Assembly: GCA_934339005.1 (NCBI GenBank) | Contig: CAKRHR010000010.1 | Span: forward strand, 1 to 64,000 | Length of the DNA stretch: 64,000 nt | Direction of reading: 5' to 3' | From: an uncultured Catenibacillus sp. | GTDB taxonomy: Bacteria > Bacillota > Clostridia > Lachnospirales > Lachnospiraceae | Shown: positions 62,901-64,000 of the stretch, piece by piece | Layout: each line of letters starts with the position of its first letter | How positions within the stretch are numbered: position 1 is the first letter of the stretch | Program-made: the position numbers and the translations under genes | Notes under the pieces: generated by a model | What the model was told of the DNA's origin: nothing | The model's input: only the letters and a program-made list of their open reading frames with translations | Databases searched by the model: none

Positions 62901-63154
62901 CAGACCGCCGTGGCCGCGGCCTGATGTTTGAGGGCGATGCAATGCATTTTTCCGCACTGCCTTGGACACCACACGAAATCGAAAATGCCAGACATGCTTA
63001 TGAACTGCCACCTGTACACTACACCGTCATCCGCGCCGCACAAATGCAGATGGGTGTCGGAGGTGATAATAGCTGGGGCGCCCGCACCCACGAAGAATAC
63101 CTCCTGCCATCTAATGTGAAACGTAGCTTTACATTTAGGATGAGAGGTATTTGA
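59966..63154 (+). CDS. lacZ: Beta-galactosidase, LacZ-type GH2
   Basis: 1062 aa without signal peptide. Full LacZ plan: sugar-binding domain (1-220), Ig-like (220-345), TIM barrel (345-640), second Ig-like and C-terminal beta-gal small chain (about 760-1060). The acid/base is Glu493 in WSCGNESFGG, the nucleophile Glu560 in CCEYTHAMGN, and GVNRHEFSS near 370 is a family mark. TATGGAGG precedes ATG. It differs from the 852-aa GH2 earlier in the window, so the strain has two GH2 enzymes of distinct subfamily here. Confidence 0.93.
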   Translation: MFNYELIKNPEFFKDNALPAHSDHVALPTEQSFFTGENAFRYSLNGLWKFSYGRNLTDCVMGFEADDYDCHNWQDIRVPAHIQMEGHDAPMYVNVQYPWEGHEELSTGEVPEKFNPVASYVKYFSVPAHMKGMPLYISFQGVESGMAVWFNGHYIGYSEDSFTPTEFDLTPYVCDGENKLAVRVFKWTTGSWMEDQDFFRFSGIFRDVYLFTRPATDIYDIRIRTLLDDNYENAELKADLKVSGTGSIKAKLVSLPLYAKSSLSPEIVTGNQYVRPVFESEIALDCDNASTGDICTGNITGHMATYETYTYTLSVKNLDVKLWSAEVPQLYELLLYVYNKEGELTEIVSQLVGFRRFELKNTMMHLNGKRIVFKGVNRHEFSSKTGRVPQEDEILQDVLTMKRHNINAIRTSHYPNDSRIYQLCDRFGLYMIDETNMETHGTWGPYMFGAASYDVVLPGDKPEWEAMMLDRVNSIWQRDKNHPAILIWSCGNESFGGLTIKKMSDLFHKLDNTRLVHYEGLFNDRSYPETSDIESQMYTPAAQIAEFLKKHRDKPFICCEYTHAMGNSCGAMHKYTELTDTEPLYQGGFIWDYVDQSIYKKDRYGQDFQAYGGDFDDRPSDYNFSGNGIVYGGDRTPSPKMQAVKYNYQNIEIIPSEDKVKVINKNLFISTKAFTCTAALNRNGHCIGKFAMNADVAPLSEGEFELPFNRQEIEGEYTVTVSFSLQADTPWADAGYEVAFGQYVYKVEDCENNVTCSKVGTLNGMTITQSFNNVGVRGNDFEVLFSFAEGGMTSYRYGGIEMLKVMPKPNFWRAPIDNDEGSMMPVRYGQWKLASMYCGNRYLGKWPGTDIDAALSKPPVIETADDHLKITFTWFLRTIPDSSCDITYVVTADGTVEVTMSYDGVEGLPDMPEFGMMMKMDADYDHVEWYGLGPDETYIDRYQGAKLGIYKNLVKDNMARYMVPQECGNKTGVRWAKVTDRRGRGLMFEGDAMHFSALPWTPHEIENARHAYELPPVHYTVIRAAQMQMGVGGDNSWGARTHEEYLLPSNVKRSFTFRMRGI

Positions 63155-63174
63155 GATTTAAATCAAACAAATAA

Positions 63175-63237
63175 AACCGCTAACAACGGCATAGTCTTTA
63201 TTACAGATTTTATGTCGTGTTAGCGGTTAATTTTTTC
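63175..63237. terminator. Terminator between lacZ and HD gene
   Basis: AACCGCTAACA (63175-63185) pairs with TGTTAGCGGTT (63218-63228), inner arms continue; TTTTTT follows on plus. Serves the convergent pair. Confidence 0.8.
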
Positions 63238-63246
63238 ATCTATTGT

Positions 63247-63735
63247 TTATTCTCCCACCAGTATCTCCCGCGCCTTTTTATATTTTTCCACACGCTTCAG
63301 GTCTTTTTCTGTGACTTTATCAAGGCGGTTCAGGTCGCTGTTGTGGGATAAGTCGGCCAGTTTGATTTTTGTTGCAAGTGGATTGGTTTTGATGGTGGCA
63401 ATATAATCCATGTATGGCACATTATCGTCATGAGTCAGCAGGCGCAGTGCTGCCAAAATACTTTCGTTAAAGCCTGCCGTTTTCAAATCCTCCAATGTAT
63501 AGTCGGAATCTTCTACTACATCATGCAGCAATGCCACACATATTTCATCTTCCGTTGTCATCTGCTCTGCGAGGTGCACCGGGTGGAATATGTAGGAAAT
63601 GCCATTTTTGTCCACCTGATTTTTGTGCGCTTCGTAGCAGATTTTCATTGCCATTTTGGTAGCAGGTGTGTAGATTATCCCCGCTTTTGGATGTTCTTCT
63701 GATATGTTATCCACATTTTTTATATTTTTATCCAT
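63247..63735 (-). CDS. HD-domain hydrolase, (p)ppGpp hydrolase-like
   Basis: 162 aa. HD fold with metal ligands: YIFHPVHLAE, ALLHDVVEDS (HD pair and Glu-Asp) and KLADLSHN near residue 128. The set matches the small hydrolases of the SpoT/MESH1 class that degrade alarmones, but activity on another nucleotide is possible. No synthetase or TGS domain. Start at MDKNIKNVD by AAGGGG. Confidence 0.85.
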   Translation of the reverse strand: MDKNIKNVDNISEEHPKAGIIYTPATKMAMKICYEAHKNQVDKNGISYIFHPVHLAEQMTTEDEICVALLHDVVEDSDYTLEDLKTAGFNESILAALRLLTHDDNVPYMDYIATIKTNPLATKIKLADLSHNSDLNRLDKVTEKDLKRVEKYKKAREILVGE

Positions 63736-63893
63736 ATAATTCCCCTTTTCTGCCATTTCTGGTTATACTTTTGTATCTGACACTCTCTGTTTACGATATT
63801 TTCAGTATTTACAGTAAGTATATCACACAATTTGCCCAACCGTCAGATTATCTTAAACTTGTCTTAATCTTACTATTTTTTGAGAATTTTCGG

Positions 63894-63922
63894 TTGTTCT
63901 TTTTACAGGTTTATACTATAAT
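63894..63922 (+). promoter_or_regulatory. Promoter near right edge, rightward
   Basis: TTGTTC (63894-63899), 17-bp spacer, TATAAT (63917-63922). Reads out of the window, so the gene it serves is not visible. Confidence 0.6.
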
Positions 63923-64000
63923 GACTGTGCTTAGGGTCAATTTTCAGATACCTGAATTTACTGTTGCAGTAAAAATCAGGTTCATATTTTCTCTAAACAC

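Overview
The window looks like a chromosome segment of a gut Lachnospiraceae-type Clostridium (a low-GC, monoderm Firmicute, Blautia/Roseburia-like). The reasons are the family mix: SipW/TasA-like proteins, SpaA-type pilins with class C sortases, DUF4860 and (tentatively) DUF6128 proteins, Rpn-type nucleases with coiled tails, strong AGGAGG ribosome sites, sigma-A type promoters and many GH2 sugar hydrolases. The genus is inferred; no 16S or marker gene is present.

Layout. 1-2208: end of a polyamine uptake operon (regulator-potA-potB, minus). 2659-4587: two family-level orphans. 4610-8440: GH2 hydrolase with a divergent AraC regulator. 8464-13178: envelope operon (YARHG zinc-ribbon protein, amidase fused to a beta-lactamase-like domain, AI-2E exporter-like protein). 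13637-22446: tRNA-Lys(CTT) carrying an integrated 8.67-kb filamentous phage (inovirus) bounded by 111-bp direct repeats. 22672-25963: two near-identical Rpn nucleases flanking an aldo/keto reductase. 26476-31493: lipoprotein, trmB, lipid kinase, exonuclease, phosphoribosyltransferase. 31584-35108: surface protein with three pilin-like repeats and an SPKTG anchor, plus an atypical response regulator. 35348-40517: transglutaminase-like lipoprotein and a compact type IV pilus-like operon (PilC, pilin-like proteins, PilT, no PilB). 40638-56369: signal peptidases (LepB, SipW) and a large surface-fibre operon that joins sortase-assembled pili to TasA/camelysin-like proteins. 56789-58824: degenerate GGDEF protein, sigma factor and probable anti-sigma factor, divergent from the fibre operon. 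59025-63735: patatin, LacZ-type GH2 and an HD hydrolase.

The prophage has a near-canonical filamentous-phage order on the minus strand: small early proteins, ssDNA-binding-like protein, coiled-coil membrane protein, two coat-like peptides, a terminator just after the major coat gene, a pIII-like adhesin, a pVI-like membrane protein, a Zot/pI ATPase, a Rep protein and a tyrosine integrase. An XRE repressor and a NERD-domain protein run the other way. The early promoter is consensus (TTGACA-17-TATAAT) and has a repressor-type inverted repeat inside its spacer. No secretin is present, which fits a single-membrane host.

The fibre locus appears to make a sortase-polymerised pilus (VWA tip protein, LPSTG major pilin, two class C sortases) together with SipW-type secreted subunits, two further wall- or membrane-held proteins, and the two signal peptidases needed for export. 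A remnant of a third Rpn gene lies between the fibre operon and sipW. Both intact Rpn genes contain a strong internal ribosome site and in-frame ATG that would make a separate C-terminal protein, matching the known intragenic antitoxin arrangement of Rpn defence proteins.
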